The position numbers and the translations under genes were made by a program. Below, piece after piece: positions 28,847-37,039 of a stretch of DNA of 64,000 nucleotides; position 1 is the first letter of the stretch, and the number at the start of each line of letters is the position of its first letter. The notes below the pieces were generated by a model. It had not been told where the DNA came from, did no database searches, and worked only from the letters and a program-made list of their open reading frames with translations. The stretch comes from Casimicrobiaceae bacterium (lineage in GTDB: Bacteria > Pseudomonadota > Gammaproteobacteria > Burkholderiales > Casimicrobiaceae). The stretch is taken from positions 165,137 to 229,136 of the forward strand of contig JAPKHK010000008.1 of assembly GCA_026646885.1 (NCBI GenBank). Reading direction: 5' to 3'.

Positions 28847-29642
28847 GGCCTGCCGCCTCATAGAAGGCAAAGGCGCCGTAGCCCACGACACGACTGCGGT
28901 CGCCCGCAGTGTCGCCGGAATTGCGCAGATCGAGCAGTTCGGCGCGCATCCTGCGCTCGCGCGCGCAAGCCAGCAGGCCCGCTACCGGAGTTGCCCCGCA
29001 AGCCTGTTCGTGATCCAGGCCCGCGCGCAACGCCACAATGGCCTCGGCTGTGGCGCCGTCCATCCGCTGCGCTTCGCGGTAGGCGTGGTAATGGGACAAA
29101 TCGGAACTGATCACGATCAGTGTTTCCGGTCCGCCCCAGAGTTGATCGAGCACCTCCCCGACCTCAGAGGCAGAGGCGCTACCGACGACGAGCGGCACCA
29201 AGGCGAAACGCTCCAGTACGGTTTGCAGAAAAGGCAGCTGCACCTCAAGCGAGTGTTCGAAGGCATGCGCCTCGGCGTTCACCTGAACCTGCGGGAGGGA
29301 GGCAGCGATGGCAACGCCGACCTCGTCCAAGGGCACCATGCCCAGCGGCGTGCCAAAAGTATTCGCCGCGGGCAGCCCCAGGCCCCGCAGGGCGACGCGA
29401 TGGGCCGGTCCGAGTAGAACGACGCGCCGGATACTGGATGCGGCCGGTCCCAACTGCGCATACGCTTGCGCTGCGACCGGCCCGGAGTAGATGTACCCTG
29501 CGTGCGGGACGATCAGCGCCTTGGGTACTTCGGCCTGCCCGGGTGCCGCGGCGCGCAGGTAGGCATGCACCGCGGCGGCGAGGGCCGTGGGGTCATCGGG
29601 ATAGAACATGCCCGCAACGGCGGCGGGTCGGACGCTTTGCAT
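28833..29642 (-). CDS. amrB: MEMO-family protein (AmrB)
   Basis: A 269-residue MEMO1 homologue with a fold like extradiol dioxygenases. The metal-site set of the family is visible: His47 in VPHAGYIYSG, His81 in GPAHRVALRG and Cys215 in QACGATPV, plus SSDLSHYH. Start choice: AGGAGG lies three bases before an ATG at 29645 and six before a second ATG at 29642; the second has the better spacing, so 29642 is preferred. First gene of the AmmeMemoRadiSam operon, reading away from the PEBP gene. Confidence 0.92.
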   Translation of the reverse strand: MQSVRPAAVAGMFYPDDPTALAAAVHAYLRAAAPGQAEVPKALIVPHAGYIYSGPVAAQAYAQLGPAASSIRRVVLLGPAHRVALRGLGLPAANTFGTPLGMVPLDEVGVAIAASLPQVQVNAEAHAFEHSLEVQLPFLQTVLERFALVPLVVGSASASEVGEVLDQLWGGPETLIVISSDLSHYHAYREAQRMDGATAEAIVALRAGLDHEQACGATPVAGLLACARERRMRAELLDLRNSGDTAGDRSRVVGYGAFAFYEAAGHGPN

Positions 29643-29776
29643 CATGGGCCTCCTACTGAGACCTACATGGGGACGCGGGCCGGATCGCGCAAGCCTTGCC
29701 GGCGGCATCCGTGGCCAATTATAGGCCGTGTTGGCGGTCAGAATACAGCCAGTCGATCCCCGGGGCGGGGCTTAGG

Positions 29777-30406
29777 CTAGAGCTTGACCGCGGGATTGAG
29801 GGTGTACTGTCCGGTCACCGAGGCCTGCGCCAAGATATGGCCTTCCATGGCGCGGCGCACGTCCTGTCCGGTAAAGCGACCCTCGACCGCGAGGCGAGGA
29901 ACATCCAGCGCGTACAACGTGAACACATAGCGATGCGGGATCTCGTCATTCCAAGGGGGGCAGGGGCCATCATAGCCGTAATAGTCGCCGGCCATCGCCG
30001 GATCCGAGGCAAACCAGCCGGTGTAGTCGTTGATACCCTGGCGTGCGCCGTGCGCGGCTTGCGGGCCGGCCTTGCCTTTCGCGGTAACGCCGCGGGAAAA
30101 CTCGCCGCAGGCGATGGTCTGGGTGTCGGCTGGCAGGTCGATCAGTACCCAGTGAAAAAAGTCGACCCGCGCCAGAGAAGCCGGGACGCTGCGGCCCTCC
30201 TTGTTCACATCGTCCCCGCGGCTGGGCACATCGGGGTCGTGGCAGAGCAGGGCAAAGGAGCGGGTGTGCTTGGGCACGGCCCGCCAGCGAAGATCCGGGT
30301 TGAGGTTGTCCGCCAGGCGAACACGACGTGCGGTATCGACGGCGCAAAAGGCGTGTTCTTCCGGGATCGGCCCCATTTCTGTGAAGGCCGTCGTGGTCAG
30401 GTGCAT
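29777..30406 (-). CDS. PEBP (YbhB/YbcL) family protein
   Basis: A 209-residue protein of the phosphatidylethanolamine-binding/Raf-kinase-inhibitor fold. The anion-pocket motif is CHDPDVPSRGD with FFHWVLIDLP, and the C-terminal GPCPPWNDEIPHRYVFTLYAL is the family's second signature. Bacterial members are cytoplasmic or periplasmic; this one has no signal peptide. It is longer than E. coli YbhB (158) because of a central insertion around GINDYTGWFASDPAMAGDYYG. ATG 30406 is preceded by GAGGAG. The function of bacterial PEBPs remains unclear. Confidence 0.9.
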   Translation of the reverse strand: MHLTTTAFTEMGPIPEEHAFCAVDTARRVRLADNLNPDLRWRAVPKHTRSFALLCHDPDVPSRGDDVNKEGRSVPASLARVDFFHWVLIDLPADTQTIACGEFSRGVTAKGKAGPQAAHGARQGINDYTGWFASDPAMAGDYYGYDGPCPPWNDEIPHRYVFTLYALDVPRLAVEGRFTGQDVRRAMEGHILAQASVTGQYTLNPAVKL

Positions 30407-30781
30407 ACTGCTCCTCCTCATTGTTCTGAGCCTCCTTGGGCGCTACCGACGCCACGTCCCCTGCGGCAAGTCGGCCTCTCTTGCGGTACCGCAGCGGCCC
30501 AAGCGGGCGCCCCGGCAGAATCCAGCCAGGGGCTCATGATAACGCGCCCGTGCATAGCTTCAAGGCCATCGCGAAGACCAGGCGACCGCGCGGCGACCGG
30601 AGCAAGAATGCGGCCAATCGTGTTCGTACGCTTGACGATCAAATGGCGTGGCAACGCCTTGCCCTCGACACGGCTTTTGCAGGTTGCAAAGCTGCTCATC
30701 AACGAATTCCCGCTTTTTGTCTCCCCCCATTCTAGCGAAAACAGGCCAAAGGCCCAAAGGCGCGCCTCGGTCTCACCGCGC
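30407..30781. other. Intergenic stretch without a supported gene
   Basis: The 375 bases separate the uppP end from the PEBP start on the minus strand. A 94-codon minus-strand frame (30418-30702) and plus-strand frames here have no family resemblance and atypical Arg/Pro-rich content. GGCC-TTT-GGCC followed by TGTTTT on the minus strand (about 30730-30760) could be a weak uppP terminator. I see no RNA gene. Confidence 0.4.
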
Positions 30782-31606
30782 TCAGCTTGCCGTCCAGTTC
30801 ACCCAACCGCCCCAGGCGGTCAGGAGCACGAGCCCGCCGAAGAAGATGCGATACCAGGCAAATACACTGAAATCGTGGCTGCTGATGTACCGCAGCAACC
30901 CGCGCACCGCGACGAAGGCGCTGACAAAAGCGGCGGCGAAGCCGACGGCGAAGGCACCCAAGTTGGCCTCTGTGAACAGCTGCCAGTTCTTCGCCACTTC
31001 ATAGAGGCAAGCGGCGAACAGCGTCGGGATGGCGAGAAAGAACGAGAACTCCGTGGCCGCCCGACGGGAAAGGCCAAAAAACAGCCCGCCGATGATGGTC
31101 GCGCCGGAGCGGGAAGTCCCGGGAATAAGGGCAAATGCTTGTGCCAGCCCCAACTTAAAGGCATCGAGCGGGCGAATGTCGTCGACCTCCTCGATGCGTA
31201 TCACATGGCGGCGCCGCTCTGCCCAGAGGATAACTACACCACCGATGATGAAGGCCAGCGCCACGGGAACAGGTTTGAAAAGCGCCGCCTTGATTGCCTG
31301 GTGCAAGAGGAGCCCCAGAGCGGCAAGGGGGAAAAAAGCGATGCTCAGGTTGAGCACGAAACGCTGGGCCACCGGGTCGCTCGGAAGGCCGAGTGCGACG
31401 CGGGCAAGCCGGGCGCGATACTCCCAGCACACTGCCAGGATGGCGCCGAACTGAATGACAATCTCGAAGATCTTCCCGAATTCGTCGTTGAAGTCGAGCA
31501 GATCGCCAACCAGAATCAAATGACCGGTGGACGATACCGGAAGAAACTCCGTCAGTCCCTCGACGATGCCGAGGACCAGAGCTTTCAGCAAAAAAAGGGG
31601 GTCCAT
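30782..31606 (-). CDS. uppP: Undecaprenyl-diphosphatase
   Basis: A 274-residue membrane phosphatase (BacA/UppP) that recycles undecaprenyl pyrophosphate for peptidoglycan and O-antigen synthesis and can give bacitracin resistance. Both catalytic motifs are intact: [15 protein letters not shown] (about 16-30) and [10 protein letters not shown] (about 165-174). About eight membrane helices. Start ATG 31606. A small unknown gene overlaps its start by 22 bases upstream. Confidence 0.96.
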   Translation of the reverse strand: MDPLFLLKALVLGIVEGLTEFLPVSSTGHLILVGDLLDFNDEFGKIFEIVIQFGAILAVCWEYRARLARVALGLPSDPVAQRFVLNLSIAFFPLAALGLLLHQAIKAALFKPVPVALAFIIGGVVILWAERRRHVIRIEEVDDIRPLDAFKLGLAQAFALIPGTSRSGATIIGGLFFGLSRRAATEFSFFLAIPTLFAACLYEVAKNWQLFTEANLGAFAVGFAAAFVSAFVAVRGLLRYISSHDFSVFAWYRIFFGGLVLLTAWGGWVNWTAS

Positions 31607-31854
31607 GCCATTCCAGCCGGCGCGCCCGCGCCCGATGCGCGCCGCCGATCGCCGATGCGGTTGCTCTGATTGGCGCCACTCACAAAGGAGAAGGCGCTAG
31701 CGCCCATGTCCGCCTCGTTAAAGCGCTCCGGAATACTCGGCGGGTCGTCGCCACGCCGCTCGCGATTCCACTCGGCCTGCGTTAGGTTCCGGCCGCCTGA
31801 GCCGCCCAAGACGCGGCCGAGCGTGTTGTTGGACGACCCGCCGAGACGATCCAT
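31585..31854 (-). CDS. Small hypothetical protein upstream of uppP
   Basis: An 89-residue Arg/Gly/Asn/Ser-rich protein from ATG 31854, preceded by a fair ribosome-binding site (AGGGGAG). It opens [18 protein letters not shown] and ends WTPFFC. No family is recognised, no signal peptide or membrane helix. Its 3' end overlaps the uppP start by 22 bases, which would couple the two. Low complexity leaves some doubt that it is expressed. Confidence 0.45.
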   Translation of the reverse strand: MDRLGGSSNNTLGRVLGGSGGRNLTQAEWNRERRGDDPPSIPERFNEADMGASAFSFVSGANQSNRIGDRRRASGAGAPAGMAWTPFFC

Positions 31855-32014
31855 ATGTTGCTCCCCTTCTTTGTCGTCATCATTGTAGCGGCATTCGACC
31901 GGAAATCCGTTCTCCGTGGCAGCTCTTGGCAAATCGGCTCGGGCAGGGAAGAATATCGCTGCGCCGTGGGGAATTGCACGCACAGCGCAATTCTATTTTT
32001 CGACGCTATCGAAA

Positions 32015-32215
32015 ATGAGCACTTGGGGTTGTCCAAATGAACTGAATGGCGTCTGTCAGCTGGTATTTGGCGCCAAATGCGACCCCGGCATGCGCGGTTG
32101 CGTGCTCCACGGCAAGGTGCGTTTCGCCAGCGACGAAGCCAACACCACGCGCAAGCCGAAAAAGGCTCCCCCGGCAGCAGCCAAAGCGCTGCCGAAGAAA
32201 CCCAATATCAACTAA
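32015..32215 (+). CDS. Small four-cysteine protein, conserved-looking
   Basis: A 66-residue protein from ATG 32015. Cysteines at 6, 14, 22 and 29 are evenly spaced in an N-terminal half containing CPNELNGVCQ and CDPGMRGCVLHG; the C-terminal half is a Lys/Ala/Pro-rich basic tail. I recall similar short CPxExNGVC...CDPGMxGCVL proteins in betaproteobacteria, none with a known function. Four Cys suggest Zn or Fe-S binding. It stands alone on the plus strand between uppP and the end of the fatty-acid cluster. Confidence 0.65.
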   Translation: MSTWGCPNELNGVCQLVFGAKCDPGMRGCVLHGKVRFASDEANTTRKPKKAPPAAAKALPKKPNIN

Positions 32216-32217
32216 CT

Positions 32218-32278
32218 TTGCGCCAACGACTGCGCGCCGCCCCAGCGAGGTGTTGCCGCCCCGGCTGAGCTGGCGCAA
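32218..32278. terminator. Inverted repeat between convergent genes (possible bidirectional terminator)
   Basis: TTGCGCCA (32218-32225) and TGGCGCAA (32271-32278) form a perfect 8-bp inverted repeat around a 45-base GC-rich loop, filling the 66-base gap between two convergent stop codons. There is no T-run, so factor-independent termination is uncertain. Confidence 0.3.
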
Positions 32279-32281
32279 GAA

Positions 32282-32845
32282 TCAACCGCCCAGCATGCCT
32301 TTCTTGAGCGGCTCGCTCACGGGATTTTCGCCCAGCCAGATCTTCATCAGCGCGCCATTGAACGCATCCCCTGCAACCGTGCCCTTGGCCGCGCCGTTGA
32401 GCGAGAGCACGGTGCCCGTGCCGGGCACCAAGTCGATCGTCACGGTCTGCCCCGTCTTCACTTCTTTCATGCTGCGCATCAGGGTGTTGAGCTGATCGAT
32501 CTGGGCTTTCATGCCGTCGAGCTCGGCCTTGGTGTGATTGTCGCCCAAGCCGTCGCTGAAGGCGTCCACCAATTGATCGGCAGTGAGGTCGCGCAGGAGC
32601 GTCATCTGCACGCGGCGCGCGGCCTTGAGTCCGAGCACACCGTTGAGGCTGGTTTGTTTCTGCGTGAGATAAAGCGCACCGACGTACACCTTGAAAAACG
32701 CCTTCTTGCGCACTCCCGCACCATTGAGCATGAGCTCGGCGCCTCCGACCGAAACTTTGTCGGCGAGTTTGACGCCTTCGACTTCCATGGCCCCGGCCAA
32801 AGCGGGCAAAAGCAAAGCGAGAACAAGGACTGCCAGTTTCTTCAT
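32282..32845 (-). CDS. Exported chalcone-isomerase-fold protein
   Basis: A 187-residue protein with a clear signal peptide (MKKLAVLVLALLLPALAGA, cut after about 19). The mature part is a chalcone-isomerase-like domain: VEGVKLADKVSVGGAELMLNGAGVRKKAFFKVYVGALYL, then MTLLRDL and TLMRSMKEV, ending with LGENPVSEPLKKGMLG (segments here are described by their key blocks). Bacterial members are periplasmic and not flavonoid enzymes; plant relatives bind fatty acids. GGAGGA precedes ATG 32845. It is the last gene of the fatty-acid degradation run, which fits a role in fatty-acid binding or uptake (inference). Confidence 0.82.
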   Translation of the reverse strand: MKKLAVLVLALLLPALAGAMEVEGVKLADKVSVGGAELMLNGAGVRKKAFFKVYVGALYLTQKQTSLNGVLGLKAARRVQMTLLRDLTADQLVDAFSDGLGDNHTKAELDGMKAQIDQLNTLMRSMKEVKTGQTVTIDLVPGTGTVLSLNGAAKGTVAGDAFNGALMKIWLGENPVSEPLKKGMLGG

Positions 32846-32896
32846 GATTCCTCCGAAGTGAAATAATGGGCCGCCGTATCGCACCGGCGGCCGCGC

Positions 32897-34093
32897 TCAG
32901 ACTGCTTCCAGTAAACCCGCGGCGCCCATGCCCGTGCCGATGCACATGGTGATCATGCCGTACTTCTGCCGCCGCCGCCGCAGGCCGTGCACAATGGTCG
33001 CGGTGCGGATTGCGCCGGTCGCACCCAAGGGGTGGCCCAGGGCGATGGCGCCCCCCAAGGGATTGACCTTGGCGGGGTCGAGCTGGAGTTCGCGCAGCAC
33101 CGCCAGGCTCTGCGCCGCAAAGGCTTCATTCAACTCGATCCAGTCGATTTGCTGCGCGCTGAGGCCCGCCTGCTTCAACACTTTGGGAATGGCGGCAATC
33201 GGCCCGATGCCCATCACCTCGGGCGGCACGCCGGCCACCGCGAATCCGAGCCAGCGCGCCAGAGGCGAGAGCGACAGTTCCTTGAGTACCCGTTCGGAAA
33301 CCAGCACGACTGCCGCGGCGCCATCGGACATTTGCGAACTGTTGCCGGCGGTCACCGAGCCCTTCGCGGCGAACACCGGTTTCAGCTTGGACAGACCTTC
33401 GAGTGTGGTGTCGGGCCGGGGGCCTTCATCGTCCGCGACCCGCTTTTCCTTTTGCTTGATGCTACGGGAAACGAGGTCGGGAAAGCTCTCGCGCACCGGG
33501 TACGGAGAAATTTCGTCCTTGAATTCGCCGCTGGCGATGGCCGCCACGGCGCGACGATGCGATTCGACCGCGAAGGCATCTTGGTCTTCGCGCGAGACTT
33601 GCCATTGCGCCGCCACTTTCTCGGCGGTGAGGCCCATGCCATAGGCAATACCGTAGTTTTCTTCTTTGGCGAACACTTCGGGGTTGGGCTTCAAGTTGTC
33701 GAGCATGGGAATCATGCTCATGCTCTCGGTGCCCGCGGCGATCATGATGTCGGCCTCGCCGGTGCGTATGCGATCGGCGGCGATGGAAACGGCATTGACG
33801 CCCGAGGAACAGAAGCGGTTGATGGTGAGGCCCGCCACGGTGTTCGGCAGGCCCGCCAGCAACACGCCGATGCGCGCCACGTTCATGCCCTGCTCGCCTT
33901 CGGGCAGGGCGCAACCCACCACGACGTCCTCGATGCGCTGGGGGTCGAGTTGCGGCACTTGCGCCAGCACGCTTTTGAGGGCGAAGGTCAGCAGCGTGTC
34001 CGGGCGGGTATTCTTGAAAACGCCGCGCGGCGCCTTGCCCACGGGAGTGCGGGTGGCGGCGACGATGTAAGCGTCTTGCAGTTGTTTACTCAT
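32897..34093 (-). CDS. fadA: Acetyl-CoA C-acyltransferase (3-ketoacyl-CoA thiolase)
   Basis: A 398-residue thiolase with the full catalytic set: Cys95 in NRFCSSGVN, His354 in ALGHPLGATG and Cys384 in MCIGTGMGA. It cleaves 3-ketoacyl-CoA with CoA to release acetyl-CoA in beta-oxidation. Located 51 bases after the HAD-ECH enzyme on the same strand, matching the fadBA pairing of the beta-oxidation complex. The window has a second thiolase (41731-43026). Confidence 0.94.
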   Translation of the reverse strand: MSKQLQDAYIVAATRTPVGKAPRGVFKNTRPDTLLTFALKSVLAQVPQLDPQRIEDVVVGCALPEGEQGMNVARIGVLLAGLPNTVAGLTINRFCSSGVNAVSIAADRIRTGEADIMIAAGTESMSMIPMLDNLKPNPEVFAKEENYGIAYGMGLTAEKVAAQWQVSREDQDAFAVESHRRAVAAIASGEFKDEISPYPVRESFPDLVSRSIKQKEKRVADDEGPRPDTTLEGLSKLKPVFAAKGSVTAGNSSQMSDGAAAVVLVSERVLKELSLSPLARWLGFAVAGVPPEVMGIGPIAAIPKVLKQAGLSAQQIDWIELNEAFAAQSLAVLRELQLDPAKVNPLGGAIALGHPLGATGAIRTATIVHGLRRRRQKYGMITMCIGTGMGAAGLLEAV

Positions 34094-34144
34094 GTTTTCT
34101 CCTTGATCGCGGTGGCTGCTTGCCCGCCGCGATAAATTCCTGGG

Positions 34145-36517
34145 TCAGTTGCGCAGCGGCTTGCCGGTTTCCAGCATGTGGGCGATGCGCGCCTGCGTCT
34201 TGCCTTCTTTCAAGAGTTCGATGAAATCGGCCCGCTCGAGTTCGATGAACCAGCGCTCGTCTACGGTGCTGCCGCTTTCTACTTCTCCGCCGCAAAGCAC
34301 CCGCGCCACCTTGTTGCCGATGATGAAGTCGTAGGGCGAAATGAAGCCGCCGTCGCGCATATTCACCAGCATCATTTGCAGACGTGCCAGGCCCGACTTG
34401 CCAGCCACTGGAATATTGCGCACCGGCAGCGGCGGCCGATAGCCGGTCTCGGCCAAGGCCCGCGCTTGCGCCTTGGCGACGTGCAAGAGTTCGTGGCTAT
34501 TGAACACCACCACGTCGGAGGGGCGCAGATAACCGATTTCTTTGGCCTCCAGCGCGCTCTTGGAAACGCGCGCCATGGCAATGGCTTGGAAAGCGTTGCG
34601 GATGCCCGAGAAGCTATCGCCACCCCGTGCTTCCAACATGCTGCGCACGGCGAACTCTTTGCAGCCGCCGCCCGCGGGCAACAGGCCGACACCCACTTCC
34701 ACCAAGCCGATGTAGGACTCCAGCGCGGCCACGGTGCGATCGCAATGCATCTGGAATTCGCAGCCGCCACCCAGCGCCAGGCCGCGTATCGCCGCCACGG
34801 TGGGCACCAAGGAATACTTCAGGCGCTGCGAAGTATGCTGGAACTTGGCCACCACGCCTTCGAGTAGGTCGAAGCGTCCCGCTTCGAGCACCGGTCGCAG
34901 CGCGGCAAGGTTGGCGCCCGCCGAAAAGGGCTCCTTGGTTTGCCACAGTACCAGGGCGGCCCAGTTCTTCTCAGCTTCGTCAATGGCGGCGAGGATGCCA
35001 TCGAGTACGTCGTCGCCCACTGCGTTCATCTTGCTCCGGAAAGACAAGATGGCGATATCGTCACCGGTGTGCCATAGGCGCACGGCATCGTTCTCGAATA
35101 TGGTCTTGCCGCTATCCCACTGCTCGCCGAGCACCGGGTCGGGGAAATACTGGCGCCCGTACACCAACAGCGTGGAGCGGCCTTGGTAGGCGTTGACGCT
35201 GGCAGAATACGCGCCTTGGGGCGTATGGACTCCGGGGCGTCCGTCGGTAACCCAAGGGGGCAGCGGCGCGTCGCTCATCGCTTTGCCGGCCGCGATGTCT
35301 TCCTGAATCCAGGCGGCCACCTGTTGCCAGCCCGCCGCCTGCCAAGTCTCGAACGGCCCCATGGCCCAGCCGAAACCCCAGCGTATGGCCAGATCCAAGT
35401 CGCGCGCATTGTGCGCGATGTCGCCCAGATGCACGGCGCAGTAATGGAAAAGATCACGGAAAATCGCCCACAGGAACTGCGCCTGGGGATGAGCATGGGC
35501 GCGCAGCTTGCCGAACTTCTCCGCCGGGTTCTTGAGTTTGAGCAACTCGGCCACTGCCGCGTCGATCTTGCCCTCGGAAGGACGGTAATCGCGGGCGGCG
35601 AGATCGAGAACCTGGATCTCTTTGCCCATCTTTCTGAAGATGCCGGCCTTGGTTTTCTGGCCCAATGCACCTTTTTCGATCAGCGCCGCAAGCCAAGCGG
35701 GCGCCTGGTAATAGCGATGCCAAGGATCGGCCGCGAGGTTGTCCTGCATGGTCTTGATCACATGGGCCATGGTGTCCAGGCCCACCACGTCGGCGGTACG
35801 ATAAGTGGCGCTCTTGGCGCGGCCGATGGCCGGGCCGGTCAAAGCGTCGACGACATCGAAACCCAGGCCGAAGGCGGTGGTATGGTGCATGGTCGCCAGC
35901 ATGGAGAAGATCCCCACGCGGTTGGCAACGAAGTTGGGCGTATCCTTGGCACGGATGACGCCCTTGCCCAAAGTGGTCACGAGGAAGGTTTCCAGCTGAT
36001 CGAGCACCTGCGCTTGCGTGCCACGGCCTGGAATCAGCTCCACCAGGTGCATGTAGCGCGGCGGATTGAAGAAATGTACGCCGCAAAAGCGTTCGCGCAG
36101 CGTCTCCGGGCAGGCATCGGCCAGTGCGTTGATGGACAGACCCGAGGTATTGCTGGCAAAAATCGCCTGCGCGGGAATGTGCGGCGCCACCTTTTCGTAG
36201 AGCGCCTTTTTCCAGTCGAGGCGCTCGGAAATGGCCTCGATCACCAGATCGCACTCAGCGAGCTGGGCGAGATGCTGTTCGTAGTTGGCGGCGTCGATGT
36301 ATTGCGCGCGATCCTTGGTGCCCAGGGGAGAAGGCTCCAACTTGGCGAGTCCGGCGATGGCCTTGTTGACGATGCCGTTGGGGTCGCCTTCCTTGGCGGG
36401 CAAGTCGAAGAGCACAGTGGCGACATTGGCGTTGGCGAGATGCGCGGCGATTTGCGCGCCCATCACCCCAGCGCCCAGCACCGCGACTTTGCGAATGAGG
36501 AAATTGGAAGTGCTCAT
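34145..36517 (-). CDS. 3-hydroxyacyl-CoA dehydrogenase / enoyl-CoA hydratase (HAD domain first)
   Basis: A 790-residue bifunctional beta-oxidation enzyme. The dehydrogenase Rossmann domain is N-terminal (VAVLGAGVMGAQIAAHLA, 11-28; ASNTSGLSINALAD), followed by the helical HAD C-domain, and the crotonase domain lies at the C-terminus (from about 480: FSAGANLAALR, ALGGGCEFQMHCDRTVAA). This is the order of Bacillus FadN, opposite to E. coli FadB. ATG 36517 gives MSTSNFLIRKVAV; the frame upstream overlaps the thioesterase gene and is discarded. Its thiolase partner follows directly. Confidence 0.93.
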   Translation of the reverse strand: MSTSNFLIRKVAVLGAGVMGAQIAAHLANANVATVLFDLPAKEGDPNGIVNKAIAGLAKLEPSPLGTKDRAQYIDAANYEQHLAQLAECDLVIEAISERLDWKKALYEKVAPHIPAQAIFASNTSGLSINALADACPETLRERFCGVHFFNPPRYMHLVELIPGRGTQAQVLDQLETFLVTTLGKGVIRAKDTPNFVANRVGIFSMLATMHHTTAFGLGFDVVDALTGPAIGRAKSATYRTADVVGLDTMAHVIKTMQDNLAADPWHRYYQAPAWLAALIEKGALGQKTKAGIFRKMGKEIQVLDLAARDYRPSEGKIDAAVAELLKLKNPAEKFGKLRAHAHPQAQFLWAIFRDLFHYCAVHLGDIAHNARDLDLAIRWGFGWAMGPFETWQAAGWQQVAAWIQEDIAAGKAMSDAPLPPWVTDGRPGVHTPQGAYSASVNAYQGRSTLLVYGRQYFPDPVLGEQWDSGKTIFENDAVRLWHTGDDIAILSFRSKMNAVGDDVLDGILAAIDEAEKNWAALVLWQTKEPFSAGANLAALRPVLEAGRFDLLEGVVAKFQHTSQRLKYSLVPTVAAIRGLALGGGCEFQMHCDRTVAALESYIGLVEVGVGLLPAGGGCKEFAVRSMLEARGGDSFSGIRNAFQAIAMARVSKSALEAKEIGYLRPSDVVVFNSHELLHVAKAQARALAETGYRPPLPVRNIPVAGKSGLARLQMMLVNMRDGGFISPYDFIIGNKVARVLCGGEVESGSTVDERWFIELERADFIELLKEGKTQARIAHMLETGKPLRN

Positions 36518-36578
36518 GAAGTCAGTGATTCCGTAGGGGATAAAAGATGCGCCGGAAACACGCCGGCGGCGATGCGTC

Positions 36579-36995
36579 TCACTCGGGCAGTGGGCGCGGG
36601 CGGCGGTCTTCTCCCACCGCAACGTAAGTGAGGTTCGCCTCGGTGACTTTGACCGCGGGTTCATCTCCCAGCTTGCGCTGGGCGTAGACCTCCACGTTCA
36701 CGGTCACCGAAGTGCGTCCCACGCGAGCGATCGATGCATAGAAGCTCACCACATCGCCCTGATAGACCGGATGCTTGAAAACGAAGGAGTTGACCGCCAC
36801 CGTGGCCACTTTGCCGCGCGCGCGTTGCACAGCAAGGATGGCTCCGGCGATATCCACTTGCGACATGATCCAGCCGCCGAACACATCGCCGTGGTAGTTG
36901 ACGTCCGAAGGCATGGGCACCACCCGCAGGGTTGGGTGTTGGTCGGGTAGCGGAGTATGAATGCTCCCGCTCGACGAGCCCAGATTTGAGGTCAT
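36579..36995 (-). CDS. Acyl-CoA thioesterase (YciA-like hotdog fold)
   Basis: A 138-residue single hotdog domain. The signature HGDVFGGWIMSQVDIAGA (about 35-52) with its catalytic Asp and the AVNSFVFKHPVYQGDVV strand place it with YciA/Acot-type acyl-CoA hydrolases. It would release free fatty acid and CoA, probably as a relief valve when acyl-CoA builds up in this operon. Lies between fadD and the HAD-ECH gene with gaps of 44 and 61 bases. Confidence 0.9.
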   Translation of the reverse strand: MTSNLGSSSGSIHTPLPDQHPTLRVVPMPSDVNYHGDVFGGWIMSQVDIAGAILAVQRARGKVATVAVNSFVFKHPVYQGDVVSFYASIARVGRTSVTVNVEVYAQRKLGDEPAVKVTEANLTYVAVGEDRRPRPLPE

Positions 36996-37039
36996 GCCCT
37001 TCTCTCCATGCTTTCAGCGGTCGGCACTCATGTTCCTTC

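Noticed and set aside
30418..30702. 94-codon minus-strand frame in the 375-base gap
   Set aside because: No recognisable family, no convincing ribosome-binding site; left as intergenic.
29696..31669. 657-codon plus-strand frame across the PEBP and uppP genes
   Set aside because: It is antisense to two well-supported genes and its protein has no family features; high GC creates long open shadows.
31916..32014. N-terminal extension of the small Cys protein
   Set aside because: The extension has no conserved character; the ATG at 32015 directly precedes the conserved-looking Cys block.
35183..36631. 482-codon plus-strand frame
   Set aside because: Antisense to the HAD-ECH gene, no motifs or ribosome-binding site.
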